A stretch of DNA of 64,000 nucleotides from Nostoc sp. 106C (GCF_002154725.1 NZ_MTAW01000038.1:50131-114130), one strand, 5' to 3'; shown: positions 1 to 8,424, counted from the first letter of the stretch. Program-made: numbers and translations. The notes: generated from the letters alone by a model not told the origin.

Positions 1-34
1 CAACAAACAGCCTCACAAGTTTAGCGTGAAAATA

Positions 35-160
35 AGGCAGAGGAGCCAGTGCGTTGCGGGGGTTCCCACGGCAGTTCCTTCAAGTCGGCAAAGCCGCCCA
101 ACGGACTGCCTCCCCGTTGTAGCAACTGGCGTGGCAGGAGGCAGAAGGACAAAGGAGTGT
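35..160. repeat. GC-rich dispersed repeat, left copy
   Basis: This GC-rich, non-coding-looking stretch resembles the reverse complement of roughly 1128-1245. Both copies share the blocks GCAGTGCG, GCGGGGGTTCCC, GGACTGC and GCAACTG.CGTGGCAG in the same order. The two copies therefore lie in inverted orientation on either side of the creatininase gene. An open frame runs through it, but it looks like a shadow of the repeat rather than a gene. From about 190 to 215 there is also a short heptamer-type repeat (variants of ATGACAA). Confidence 0.55.
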
Positions 161-253
161 GGGGAGTGTGGGAGAGAGTGGGGAGAAATAATTAATGACA
201 AATGACTAATGACAACTCTCGCCAGTATTTTCTTTGTCCCGACCTAGTCAAGA

Positions 254-1057
254 TTAAGCAATTTGAGGTGGTCGAAAGTGATAGATATCGCGAATCACTT
301 GCACCCAACCGTCGGAGACAGATTCGAGAATGCGATCGCCTTTTTCTTTCGTTGCTGTTGTCGCATCACCAATGACTCCACTTTGACTGATATCTCGCGT
401 TACCCAAGCCACAGGTAGTTGACCTTCCCAACTCAGCAAACTACTTTGTGATTGTTCTGGCGGATACTCAGCCAAAGCTTTATCCAGTTTCACCTGCTCT
501 GGTAAAAGTGCCAACATTAAACTAGTTTCAGCATCTCCAGCGTGCATACCTAACTTTGCTTCCTTCGGAGTTAGCAACTCTTTCGTAATATTAGGCACAC
601 GCCATGTGAACAAAGGAAACACCGAAAAATCGCCATACTTAACGTGTAAATCCCGCGCTGCTAATTGCATAACTTGGGGCTGTCCGCCGTGGGAGTTCAT
701 CAACACTAATTTTCTAAATCCGGCTCGGTAAATACTATCTCCCACCTCCATAATTATTGCCGTGAGTGTTTCCGTACTCAGGGTAATAGTGCCAGGAAAG
801 TGCCAGTGTTCGTTAGATTTACCATAGTTAATACTGGGCAAAGCGTAGGCAGGAATACTAGAGTCCAGTTTTGCCAAGGCTTTTCCCAATACCCCAACAC
901 CGATCGCAGCATCAACAATTAGCGGTAGATGGGGACCATGTTGTTCAATTGCTCCCACTGGTTGGATGATTACCACATTTTCTTTATCTGGCATCGTCTG
1001 GATGTCAGTCCAACTGAGGTAGGGAAAAAAGCGTTCTGGGGGTATGAAGCTATGCAT
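254..1057 (-). CDS. creatininase family protein
   Basis: Predicted 267-aa member of the creatininase/creatinine amidohydrolase family, metal-dependent amidohydrolases that act on cyclic or linear amide bonds. The N-terminal third has the family signature VGAIEQHGPHLPL followed by an Asp (VDAAIG), which supplies Glu, His and Asp metal ligands; a later NSHGGQ block and a conserved Glu in HAGDAETS complete the expected metal site. Length fits the family (about 240-270 aa). The start at 1057 gives a normal N-terminus just before the conserved WTDIQ segment. It stands alone between two inverted GC-rich repeats. The substrate cannot be told from sequence: cyanobacterial members are mostly uncharacterised, and creatinine is unlikely to be the natural substrate. 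Confidence 0.85.
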   Translation of the reverse strand: MHSFIPPERFFPYLSWTDIQTMPDKENVVIIQPVGAIEQHGPHLPLIVDAAIGVGVLGKALAKLDSSIPAYALPSINYGKSNEHWHFPGTITLSTETLTAIIMEVGDSIYRAGFRKLVLMNSHGGQPQVMQLAARDLHVKYGDFSVFPLFTWRVPNITKELLTPKEAKLGMHAGDAETSLMLALLPEQVKLDKALAEYPPEQSQSSLLSWEGQLPVAWVTRDISQSGVIGDATTATKEKGDRILESVSDGWVQVIRDIYHFRPPQIA

Positions 1058-1127
1058 TTGAATAATATCGCGCCATTTTTATATTATCGGGATGGGCGAC
1101 TGGAATAGAGCAGGGGGGCAAGCGGAA

Positions 1128-1245
1128 AATTTCCTTCTGCCACGGCAGTTGCTTTATGCCGACGGCAGTCCGCACAACGGGGGGAACCCCCGCAAGCGGC
1201 TGCCTTGGAAACCCGTCCACCGCACTGCCTCCTCTGCCATCTGCC
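1128..1245. repeat. GC-rich dispersed repeat, right copy
   Basis: Inverted, diverged partner of the repeat at 35-160, with alternating GGCAGT/CGGGGG/AACCCCCG blocks. It lies just upstream of the creatininase gene start. A 64-aa frame on the plus strand crosses it but shows no protein-like composition. Confidence 0.5.
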
Positions 1246-1367
1246 TCTACCTTATTTTCTTAGAGAAAGGTTTTAAGATTTTCTAAAATTGTTATCTACT
1301 ATACCGATTATTAATAGGACAGGTGATATTGTTTAGTTGTGTGTGAGGAGCAAGTTAAAACGAAAAG

Positions 1368-1408
1368 CACCTGGGGTGGAAACACGGCAACACTCCCGGG
1401 TGTTTTTT
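1368..1408 (+). terminator. Rho-independent terminator, no obvious upstream gene
   Basis: A stem pairs 1368-1376 (CACCTGGGG) with 1394-1402 (TCCCGGGTG), with wobble pairs at 72/98 and 76/94, and runs straight into six T (1403-1408). It points along the plus strand, yet no plus-strand protein gene lies upstream within the window. It could end a small RNA starting near 1300, where an AT-rich stretch contains TATACC, or a transcript running antisense to the creatininase region. The rest of 1246-1472 shows nothing else recognisable. Confidence 0.6.
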
Positions 1409-1472
1409 GTTTCATATACTAAAATAATTTCTTTCACTAAAAATAGGCAAGGCGATCGCTAAATGGCTGAAA

Positions 1473-2369
1473 TTAGGGCGGAGATGCGGTCAACTCCCGA
1501 ATTACATTTAGAAATTCGTGCAAGACAGGTGATGAATCTTCTTGTCGCCAAACGACTACAATCTCTCGCGAGAGATTTACGCCTTTGATGGATCTGTACA
1601 CAACACCTGTGCGCTGAAGATTTTGGACATTGCTGGGTAGAAGTGCGACTCCTACACCACCAGCAACAAGGCTGAGAACGGTAATCACCCAAGTTGCTTC
1701 TTGAACTACCTTGGGGAAAAAACCAGCCTGCTGACAAAGGTTAATAATTTCAGTGTAGGAAGGAACGATTTCTGGCGAAGGTAAGACAAAAGGTTCATCA
1801 GCCATTGCTTCGAGAGGAATTTCTGCTTGGTTAGTAAGAGGGTGTGTTGTTGGTAATGCAATCACTAACGACTCGCGCACAATTGGTAGATAGCTCAAGT
1901 TAGCATCCTGTTGATGGGAATGGGGTAAGCGGTCAAATCCCAGATCGATACGACGATTGTGCAGTTCTTGAATCTGCTCGGAAGCTGTGAGTTCGCGCAA
2001 AACTAGTTTTACATTAGGAAAGCGATCGCGAAATGTTCGCAGCATCTCAGGTAGAAGGCTGTTAGCAATAGAACTATTAGTACCCACTACCAATTGTCCA
2101 ATCTCGCCGCGACTAGCTCGTTGTGTTTGCACAATTGCGTGTTCAAGTTGAGCTAAAACTAACCGTGCTTCTTCTAAAAATACTTGTCCCGCAGATGTGA
2201 GTTGCAGCGGACGCTTTTTGCGATCGAGCAGTTTCGCGCCAATTTCGACTTCGAGGGCGCTAATCTGCTGACTGAGGGGAGGTTGGGCTATATGCAAGCG
2301 TTGGGCTGCGTAGCTAAAATTTTTTTCTTCAGCCACAGCAATAAAGTACCGCAAATGTCTAAGTTCCAT
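1473..2369 (-). CDS. LysR-family transcriptional regulator
   Basis: 298-aa LysR-type regulator. Residues 1-60 form the winged helix-turn-helix (MELRHLRYFIAVAEE, then AAQRLHIAQPPLSQQI and GAKLLDRKKRPLQLT), followed by the linker helix and a periplasmic-binding-protein-like effector domain from about residue 90. The N-terminus matches the BenM/CatM-like branch, whose effectors are often aromatic or other small acids, but the ligand here is unknown. It is divergent from the aspartoacylase-like gene at 2522 with a 152-bp shared control region, the classic layout for a LysR regulator and its target, so regulation of that gene is a reasonable inference. The start at 2369 coincides with the family N-terminus. 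Confidence 0.92.
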   Translation of the reverse strand: MELRHLRYFIAVAEEKNFSYAAQRLHIAQPPLSQQISALEVEIGAKLLDRKKRPLQLTSAGQVFLEEARLVLAQLEHAIVQTQRASRGEIGQLVVGTNSSIANSLLPEMLRTFRDRFPNVKLVLRELTASEQIQELHNRRIDLGFDRLPHSHQQDANLSYLPIVRESLVIALPTTHPLTNQAEIPLEAMADEPFVLPSPEIVPSYTEIINLCQQAGFFPKVVQEATWVITVLSLVAGGVGVALLPSNVQNLQRTGVVYRSIKGVNLSREIVVVWRQEDSSPVLHEFLNVIRELTASPP

Positions 2370-2383
2370 TGCTTACTATGACT

Positions 2384-2404
2384 ACTATATTTTTTATATA
2401 TAGT
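2384..2404. promoter_or_regulatory. candidate LysR operator
   Basis: Interrupted palindrome ACTATAT-N7-ATATAGT, 15-35 bp upstream of the LysR start codon and in the divergent region shared with the gene at 2522. An AT-rich dyad in this position fits autoregulatory LysR sites. Seen directly: the dyad; its use as an operator is inference. Confidence 0.4.
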
Positions 2405-2521
2405 GTACTCGTTAAAAAAGTATCTTCAATATAGTTGCTTTCCCTTATAGTGACAGATAAAGACTGTTGATCAAGATTTATCACAGCAACGTCTAAGCTT
2501 ATCGGGGTAATCACTATAACT

Positions 2522-3412
2522 ATGAGCAAAATCAAGCGTGTTGTGATTGTCGGTGGAACCCACGGAAATGAACTGACAGGAATTTATCTAGTCAAAAAAT
2601 TTGAGCGATCGCCTCATTTGATTCAGCGCTCAAGTTTTGAAAGTCTGACACTGATTGCAAATCCTAAAGCGTATGCGATCGCTAAACGGTATGTTGATAC
2701 TGACTTAAATCGCTGTTTTCTCCGTCAAGATTTAGACAATCCTAATTTGTCTAGTTATGAAGCGCAAAGAGCAAAGATAATTTATCAAACCTTTGGCTCT
2801 CAAGGTAGCCAGCAAGCAGATTTTGTGATTGATTTACACACTTCTACAGCCAATATGGGGCTGTCTATCATTTTAGGTAATGAGAATTTATTAAATATTC
2901 AATTAGCAGCTTATCTCACCTCACTAAATCCAAGAGTCAAAGTCCTTTATTCAACAAGTAAAAATCAAGACAGACCTCATCTAGATTCAATTTGTGAATT
3001 TAGCTGTACCTTAGAAGTTGGTGCAGTTGCTCAAGGTGTTCTAGATGCTGCTTTATTTCAAGAAACTGAAGAAATTATTCACGCAATTTTAGATTATTTA
3101 GAAGCTTATAACCTGGGAAATCTACCGACTGGAAAAGATACCCTCGATGTTTATCACAGTATTCAAACAATCGATTATCCCAGAAATGAGTTAGGAGAAA
3201 TTCAAGCAATGATTCATCCTCAACTGCAATTTAGGGACTATCAACCGCTTCATTCAGGAGAGCCAATTTTTTTAACTTTTGAAGGTAAGGAAATTGTCTA
3301 TCAAGGCGACTCAACTGTGTATCCAGTTTTTATTAACGAAGCCGCCTATTATGAAAAGGGTATTGCAATGTGCATTACCCACCTAACCCATAAAAATATT
3401 ACTAATTCGTAA
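2522..3412 (+). CDS. aspartoacylase-like zinc hydrolase (AspA/AstE family)
   Basis: 296-aa protein of the succinylglutamate desuccinylase/aspartoacylase family, zinc carboxypeptidase-fold enzymes that remove acyl groups from N-acyl amino acids. The zinc site is visible: GGTHGNELTG (His and Glu ligands, about residues 11-20) and the third His in DFVIDLHTSTANMG near residue 117. The RYVDTDLNRCF segment (substrate-binding Asn-Arg) and a C-terminal beta domain fit true aspartoacylases (about 300 aa). Acetylaspartate deacetylation is the family reaction; the substrate in cyanobacteria is not established. The ATG at 2522 gives the expected N-terminus. It is divergent from the LysR gene, its probable regulator. 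Confidence 0.9.
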   Translation: MSKIKRVVIVGGTHGNELTGIYLVKKFERSPHLIQRSSFESLTLIANPKAYAIAKRYVDTDLNRCFLRQDLDNPNLSSYEAQRAKIIYQTFGSQGSQQADFVIDLHTSTANMGLSIILGNENLLNIQLAAYLTSLNPRVKVLYSTSKNQDRPHLDSICEFSCTLEVGAVAQGVLDAALFQETEEIIHAILDYLEAYNLGNLPTGKDTLDVYHSIQTIDYPRNELGEIQAMIHPQLQFRDYQPLHSGEPIFLTFEGKEIVYQGDSTVYPVFINEAAYYEKGIAMCITHLTHKNITNS

Positions 3413-3461
3413 TTAATAGCCTTCTTGTAAAAATTTGAATTAAGAATAAGAATAAAAAAAT

Positions 3462-3507
3462 ACAGATAAACACAGATAAATATCGGTGTTTATCTGTGTT
3501 CATCTGT
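3462..3507. repeat. palindromic repeat (ACAGATRAACACAGATAAA type)
   Basis: Arms 3462-3480 and 3489-3507 are complementary at 18 of 19 positions and enclose an 8-nt loop. A longer element of the same sequence family is at 12081-12145. It lies between two convergent genes and could fold in RNA and end or stabilise transcripts from either side. Confidence 0.75.
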
Positions 3508-3637
3508 GGTTCGATATTCAAAAAATCGACTCATGCAAGAAGTCTAACGGACAGAGAAACTCAACTTAATCCCTGTTTCAAGAAAGCGCATTCATGCGTA
3601 GAGTAACAATTACGAATTATGTTGACTTATTTTCTGA

Positions 3638-4366
3638 CTAACTCTTCACAAATGTCCACTCCAGTACTTTGCGGGGAGCTTCTTGGAGTGCTTTAGACAG
3701 TTCAGCGCTGCTTTTAAATTTCAACTGGGATAAATCGCAGGCTTCTATATTGACTGTAAATTTCTCATTCTCAAAAGGCCAAGGTTTGACAGTAATTAAG
3801 GAATCGCTACGCTGCATAATGTCATACCGTTCATCTTCAGGGCCTTTGCTAATTTCTAACCATCGCTCATCAGCAGGTAATTCTTGTTGACAGAGAATTA
3901 AAGACAGGCGATCGCACCATTGCATAAATGCATAAGCAGCTTCTACGTCTGTCTTTTCAATACCCAATTCCTTTCGCCAAAGTTCTTGGTTCTCCAATTG
4001 CTCATCTAAAAATTTGTCTAATTCTGGAATCTCGCCGCGTTTTGACTCGTGTAACCGACTCATGTGCTTAGAAATTAATAAAGCTACCCACCGTCCCCGA
4101 TAAAGCGCATTCTTCACTAGTTTGGCAATTTTCTCTACATCGGTATCTTGATTTAGGGTAAAGTCCATTGGCGCACCAGCGTCAGTTAAAATATCCTCTT
4201 CCCATTCTTTCTCTAAATCATCATGATGGGAAATTGCAGCAAGTGTTTCATATAACCTGGCTGGAGCATTTTTGCGTCGCCACTGTCCCGCTAATTGAGC
4301 TGCTAGCAAAGCATGTGCACGGTGATAAATAATTTCCCAACCATTTTGTGTAGCATTGACAATCAC
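3638..4366 (-). CDS. DUF3891 family protein
   Basis: 242-aa cytosolic protein matching the DUF3891 family by its N-terminus (MIVNATQNGWEIIYHRAHA), the ISHHDD motif near residue 47 and the CDRLSLILCQ segment in the second half. The conserved His/Asp residues arranged along helices suggest an HD-like metal site, but no activity is known to me for the family. No signal peptide or membrane segment. It is the last minus-strand gene before the convergent spacer with the palindrome at 3462-3507, and the manganese catalase gene lies upstream with a 98-bp gap, so the two could be co-transcribed. Function unknown. Confidence 0.8.
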   Translation of the reverse strand: MIVNATQNGWEIIYHRAHALLAAQLAGQWRRKNAPARLYETLAAISHHDDLEKEWEEDILTDAGAPMDFTLNQDTDVEKIAKLVKNALYRGRWVALLISKHMSRLHESKRGEIPELDKFLDEQLENQELWRKELGIEKTDVEAAYAFMQWCDRLSLILCQQELPADERWLEISKGPEDERYDIMQRSDSLITVKPWPFENEKFTVNIEACDLSQLKFKSSAELSKALQEAPRKVLEWTFVKS

Positions 4367-4464
4367 CTGTTATTTCTCCATCATCTAAACTCTAATTTTT
4401 GCCTGAAAAATGAGCCAGAGAAGATACTTCTAACTGGCTCATCTTATTGTCCTACCTTAGTTAA

Positions 4465-5157
4465 TTAGGAATGTTTTTGCAGCGGATCGGCAATATATTT
4501 GAATGTTGGTTCAGAATTCCAAGGACCGCGCTCATCATGACCATTACCATTTGTAGATAGGTTGTAGTAGAGAGCAACAGTTTCGTCAGGCTGAATATTA
4601 CCAAATAGTGGATCGGTCAATTTACCCAGAGAATCTAGTGCTTTCATAAACATCTGGGTATGAGAGATTTCTCTAGTTAACAGATGCACCAAAGTCTTCT
4701 TAGTTCCATCATCTGTTGCTAACTTAATCAACTCTTCGTAAGTCTGACGAGCACCAGCTTCAGCAGCAATATTAGCTCTCAGATCGCGCACTACATCTCC
4801 ACCCTCATTCAAGTAATTTGCAGTCCAAGCGTTACCCTGACTATCTAGAAAATGAGGACCCACTCCTCGGATCGCAAACAGAGTGCTTTTAAAAGCTTCT
4901 GTTTGATCCACATTTTTGGTATGAGCTTCGATGAGTTTACCCACCATTTCTAAATGGCTAAATTCCTCGATAGCTATGTCTTGCAGCATATCTTTAATGC
5001 CAGCATTTTCGACATGGAAAGATTGCACCCAGTATTGTAGAGCAGCCGAAAGTTCTCCTGTTGCTCCACCAAACTGTTCTAGGAGTAACTGAGCAAAACG
5101 AGGATTTGCATCGCTAACGTTTACTGCATGAATCGGTTCTTTTTTGTGAAAAAACAT
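4465..5157 (-). CDS. manganese catalase
   Basis: 230-aa non-haem manganese catalase, which splits hydrogen peroxide to water and oxygen at a dimanganese centre in a ferritin-like four-helix bundle. Metal-ligand motifs are in order: ELSAALQYW (first Glu, about residue 36), EEFSHLEM (Glu and His, about 65-72), EAGARQTYE (Glu, about 133) and EISHTQMF (Glu/His near the C-terminus). The length equals the short cyanobacterial type, similar to the Anabaena KatA/KatB proteins, which protect against oxidative and desiccation stress. An 11-bp inverted repeat lies 61-86 bp upstream and may regulate it. Start choice is unambiguous. Confidence 0.93.
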   Translation of the reverse strand: MFFHKKEPIHAVNVSDANPRFAQLLLEQFGGATGELSAALQYWVQSFHVENAGIKDMLQDIAIEEFSHLEMVGKLIEAHTKNVDQTEAFKSTLFAIRGVGPHFLDSQGNAWTANYLNEGGDVVRDLRANIAAEAGARQTYEELIKLATDDGTKKTLVHLLTREISHTQMFMKALDSLGKLTDPLFGNIQPDETVALYYNLSTNGNGHDERGPWNSEPTFKYIADPLQKHS

Positions 5158-5217
5158 GTCGTTTGTTATTCCTGAAGCAATGATGTGGTCAGTGGATCGA
5201 ATGGTAATCTTTACGAC

Positions 5218-5243
5218 CTACCAGTTTTGGGTAAAACTGGTAG
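5218..5243. promoter_or_regulatory. perfect 11-bp inverted repeat upstream of manganese catalase
   Basis: CTACCAGTTTT at 5218-5228 is exactly complementary to 5233-5243, with the 4-nt loop GGGT. It is 61-86 bp upstream of the catalase start codon. It may be an operator or an RNA hairpin in the leader; no T-run follows it on the minus strand, so it is not a simple terminator for that direction. Confidence 0.55.
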
Positions 5244-5358
5244 TTCCAAAAAATTACTTAGTACAGCGTGACGTAAATAAAGCCTTGTAGAGTAAACGTC
5301 TTTTGACTTCCGCCCCGCAGTACTTGTTTGCTCCTCTACTTTTGACCTGCCATTTAAA

Positions 5359-5637
5359 TTAGACCCTACTGCTTCTGCTTAACAGTCCCCACAGGTAAAT
5401 AGCAATAATTGCACCAATTACAGCTATAAATAAACCTGGGAGGCTGAAACCAGCACCAGCGGCAGTTAATTGTAGAGTTCCTGTTTGTAAAAGTGTGTAC
5501 AGACTTCCACCAATGAAAGCACCGACAATACCTAAAACCATTGTTGATAGAATTCCGCCACCCTGATAACCTGGATAAATTGCTTTCGCGATCGCACCAG
5601 CTAAAAGTCCTAAAACAACCCAAGCAATAATGTTCAT
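5359..5637 (-). CDS. GlsB/YeaQ/YmgE family stress membrane protein
   Basis: 92-aa, glycine-rich inner-membrane protein with three predicted membrane segments. It has the family pattern AWVVLGLLAGAIAKAIYPG at the N-terminus, then GGILSTMVLGIVGAFIGGS and a final segment LPGLFIAVIGAIIAIYLWG. The family (sometimes labelled transglycosylase-associated protein) is linked to general and envelope stress but has no defined biochemical role. It lies upstream of the manganese catalase, separated by 200 bp that include a palindrome, so separate regulation is likely. An overlapping frame of similar length on the same strand is a shadow. Confidence 0.9.
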   Translation of the reverse strand: MNIIAWVVLGLLAGAIAKAIYPGYQGGGILSTMVLGIVGAFIGGSLYTLLQTGTLQLTAAGAGFSLPGLFIAVIGAIIAIYLWGLLSRSSRV

Positions 5638-6217
5638 AAAATCCTCAGAAATCTTATCTGGTTTGTACTTAATTTATCTATAAAAACTCTAAATTGTTTC
5701 TATCGGTTGAGATAAATGTTACAACCAGAAGATAGAGAAGAATTTTTACTATGTTTTTGGGATTTTAGGGTTCAATTATTAGCGTTTCTTAACTTAAAAA
5801 TATGTGACAATGTTTTTGTAATAGTAGTGGTTTATGCTTTCTTGCTAAATGCTAAGAAACAATTAGGGTGTTTATTTCTATCTTGAGGAGGAAACAATCT
5901 ATCTACCTTTTTATAGATGTATTAGTAAAAATAAATACTTTTAGATATAAATATTGTTTATGTAGCTGCATAAATAATTTAATTAATCTGTCTTAGCAGT
6001 GATGTAATTGAATCTCAAAAATATAAATACAGAGGTACTAGACAACTGATTGAAGGTTCTAGTTTTTTGCAGATGAAGATAACCATAAGTCTTAACTGAA
6101 CCTGAATACTTCCTCAAATCTTGAGTAACAAAAAGGAGGGTTATTCTGTTGCAATAAAGACGATAACACTCAAGTGCAGAATCCCTATTGATTACTCAAC
6201 ATCAATCAGGAGTCCAA
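5638..6217. other. AT-rich intergenic region
   Basis: Divergent control region between the GlsB-like gene and the permease. AT-rich, with many short poly-T/poly-A runs; no RNA gene or clear repeat is seen. A ribosome binding site AGGAG at 6208-6212 sits 5 nt before the GTG at 6218. Confidence 0.5.
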
Positions 6218-7576
6218 GTGAGTAGACGTGAAAACTACAGTTCAATTGAGCAGTTAGTATCACCTGAAAAAGCAGCACCTCAGCAATCGCTAACATTACC
6301 GGACGCTGTGGCGCTGATTATAGGAATTGTAATCGGGGCAGGGATTTTTCAAACCCCTGCTTTAGTGGCGAATTATGCAGGTAGTGAGCTTGCTGTCCTG
6401 CTTTTCTGGTTAATTGGTGGTGCAGTATCTCTGGTAGGAGCATTATGCTATGCAGAGTTAGCAACAACTTATCCTCATGTTGGAGGTGCCTACTATTACC
6501 TGAAACGTGCTTTTGGGCGGGAAGTCGCCTTTTTATTTGCCTGGGCACGGATGACAGTGATTCAAACGGGTTCGATTGCACTTTTGGCATTTGTCTTTGG
6601 TGACTATGCTTCTCAGATATGGAGGTTAGGTACATTTTCACCATCTATTTATGCAGCAGTAGCGATCGCACTTTTGACTGCTTTAAATATTGTTGGTTTG
6701 CAACAAGGTAAGTGGACGCAAAATTTGCTGAGTGCTGCTAAAGTCCTGGGTTTGTTGTTGGTGGTAATTCTTGGATTGGCTGCCACACCTAATACTAGTA
6801 CGCTTGTAGAATCTGCATCATCGGGTACTTGGGGGCTGGCACTGGTGTTTGTTCTATTGTCCTACGGTGGATGGAACGAAGCAGCCTACATTTCCGCAGA
6901 AATCCAAAATAGACAACGCAATATTCTGCGCTCGCTTCTGATCAGTATTGGCGCGATCGCCGTTATTTACTTGCTAATCAATTGGGCTTACCTGCGGGGG
7001 TTGGGATTAGCAAACATGGCTAAATCAGAAGCCGTGGCCGCAGATTTAATGCGATCGCTTTGGGGTGAACCAGGGGTCTTTTTTGTAAGTCTACTGATTG
7101 CAATTTCTACTCTAGGGGCAACCAACGCCACAATTTTTACCGGGGCGCGTACTAATTACGCTATGGGTCAGGATTTTTCGCTGTTTAGTTTTATGGGACG
7201 TTGGCAACAACGACCTAGCACTCCTACCTATGCATTACTTTTGCAAGGAGCGATCGCCCTCGCGTTGGTTGTCTTGGGTACGCTTACGCGCAAAGGCTTT
7301 GAAACAATGGTGGATTACACCGCCCCAGTATTTTGGTTTTTCTTCTTGCTTTCAGGCGTATCGCTAATCGTGTTGCGAAAGCGCGAACCTCACATAACGC
7401 GATCGTTTCGCGTACCTTTTTATCCTTTTACACCCTTACTCTTTTGCGCAGTCTGCGGCTATCTGCTTTACTCCAGCTTGGTTTATACAGGCATAGGAGC
7501 AGTTGTCGGTGTTGTGGTTGTGGTAGCAGGTATACCACTACTGCTATGGAATAGCTACCGCCAAGGTAGAGCCTAA
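6218..7576 (+). CDS. APC family amino acid permease
   Basis: 452-aa polytopic membrane protein of the amino acid-polyamine-organocation superfamily, with about 12 hydrophobic segments. The first carries the diagnostic IGAGIFQTPALVANYAG, the unwound substrate-binding helix, and a GGWNEAAYISAEI-like segment matches helix 6 of the fold. It probably imports or exchanges amino acids by proton coupling; the specificity is not readable. I chose GTG at 6218 because AGGAG lies 5 nt upstream; an in-frame TTG at 6188 would add 10 residues with no better signal. The methyltransferase gene follows after 44 nt in the same direction and may be co-transcribed. Confidence 0.88.
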   Translation: MSRRENYSSIEQLVSPEKAAPQQSLTLPDAVALIIGIVIGAGIFQTPALVANYAGSELAVLLFWLIGGAVSLVGALCYAELATTYPHVGGAYYYLKRAFGREVAFLFAWARMTVIQTGSIALLAFVFGDYASQIWRLGTFSPSIYAAVAIALLTALNIVGLQQGKWTQNLLSAAKVLGLLLVVILGLAATPNTSTLVESASSGTWGLALVFVLLSYGGWNEAAYISAEIQNRQRNILRSLLISIGAIAVIYLLINWAYLRGLGLANMAKSEAVAADLMRSLWGEPGVFFVSLLIAISTLGATNATIFTGARTNYAMGQDFSLFSFMGRWQQRPSTPTYALLLQGAIALALVVLGTLTRKGFETMVDYTAPVFWFFFLLSGVSLIVLRKREPHITRSFRVPFYPFTPLLFCAVCGYLLYSSLVYTGIGAVVGVVVVVAGIPLLLWNSYRQGRA

Positions 7577-7620
7577 ATAATCCAACATTCCAAATACCAA
7601 AATGATACAGGAGGACAGTG

Positions 7621-8274
7621 ATGAATTTCTCAAAAATCCTGCTTTTACTAGCTACAGGGGTTAGTGTTGTCAGCTTCGGGATTACTGGATGCACAACTCA
7701 ACAGCAAGACTCGGAAGCAGGAACACAACAGCCTGTTGTGACTGTTCAGCAAACCGATATACCAACTCCTATAACCACAACTCAACCTCAAGAACGTCCT
7801 GGTGATGTTCCCTATGTACCAACACCACAACCAGTAGTGGATGCAATGCTAAAAGTGGCAAAAGTGGGCAAGAATGATGTGCTTTACGACCTTGGCAGTG
7901 GTGATGGGCGAATTGTGATTACGGCTGCTCAAAAATATGGTACGCGAGGTGTAGGTATAGATATCAACCCAGAACGTATCGAAGAAGCTAATCAAAATGC
8001 CAAAAAAGCAGGAGTCAGCGATCGCGTCAAGTTTGTGCAGCAAGATTTGTTCAACACTAATTTGAGTGAAGCCACAGTAGTCACACTCTATTTGCTACCT
8101 GATATTAACCTCAAACTTCGCCCGAAGCTATTTAAGGAACTTAAACCCGGAACTCGGATTGTTTCCCACGCTTTTGATATGGGTGATTGGAAACCACAAC
8201 AAACATTACGTGTTGATGGCAAAACCGTCTATTACTGGGTAATTCCTGACAAGATACCCTCGAATTTACAATAA
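7621..8274 (+). CDS. class I SAM methyltransferase with lipoprotein signal
   Basis: 217-aa protein. Residues 1-25 are a hydrophobic signal ending in a lipobox-like GITGC, followed by a low-complexity Gln/Thr linker, so the protein should be lipid-anchored outside the cytoplasmic membrane. The remainder is a class I methyltransferase fold: motif I LYDLGSGDGR, GVGIDINPERIEEA (acidic ribose-binding residue), then VTLYLLPDINLKLRPKL and a terminal strand pair. The ending resembles small methyltransferases related to lysine methyltransferases of the FAM173 type. AGGAGG at 7609-7614 favours the ATG at 7621 over the overlapping GTG at 7618. Location outside the cytoplasm is odd for a SAM-dependent enzyme, so either export or the activity needs testing. 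Confidence 0.82.
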   Translation: MNFSKILLLLATGVSVVSFGITGCTTQQQDSEAGTQQPVVTVQQTDIPTPITTTQPQERPGDVPYVPTPQPVVDAMLKVAKVGKNDVLYDLGSGDGRIVITAAQKYGTRGVGIDINPERIEEANQNAKKAGVSDRVKFVQQDLFNTNLSEATVVTLYLLPDINLKLRPKLFKELKPGTRIVSHAFDMGDWKPQQTLRVDGKTVYYWVIPDKIPSNLQ

Positions 8275-8305
8275 GGTTTTGAACTTTAATTAACATCGCT
8301 GCTTC

Positions 8306-8328
8306 GTAGGTGGGCAATGCCCACCTAC
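8306..8328. repeat. short palindrome GTAGGTGGGC
   Basis: A 10-bp perfect stem with a 3-nt loop 32 bp after the methyltransferase stop codon. A similar GTGGGCA...TGCCCAC motif occurs near 23006-23020, so this is a dispersed family. No T-run follows, but it could still act as an mRNA 3' end structure. Confidence 0.6.
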
Positions 8329-8424
8329 TAAAACTACCCAAAATTGCGTTGTCATAAATACTTTTATATCAACCACAGATGCACAGAGATTAATACCAAT
8401 TCCAGTAAAAAATGAGACAGATGC

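Noticed and set aside
1325..1360. Yfr1-like motif (GTGTGAGGAG is the complement of a Yfr1 core)
   Set aside because: The match would be on the minus strand, while the nearby terminator points along the plus strand, and the flanking hairpin is not in the Yfr1 arrangement.
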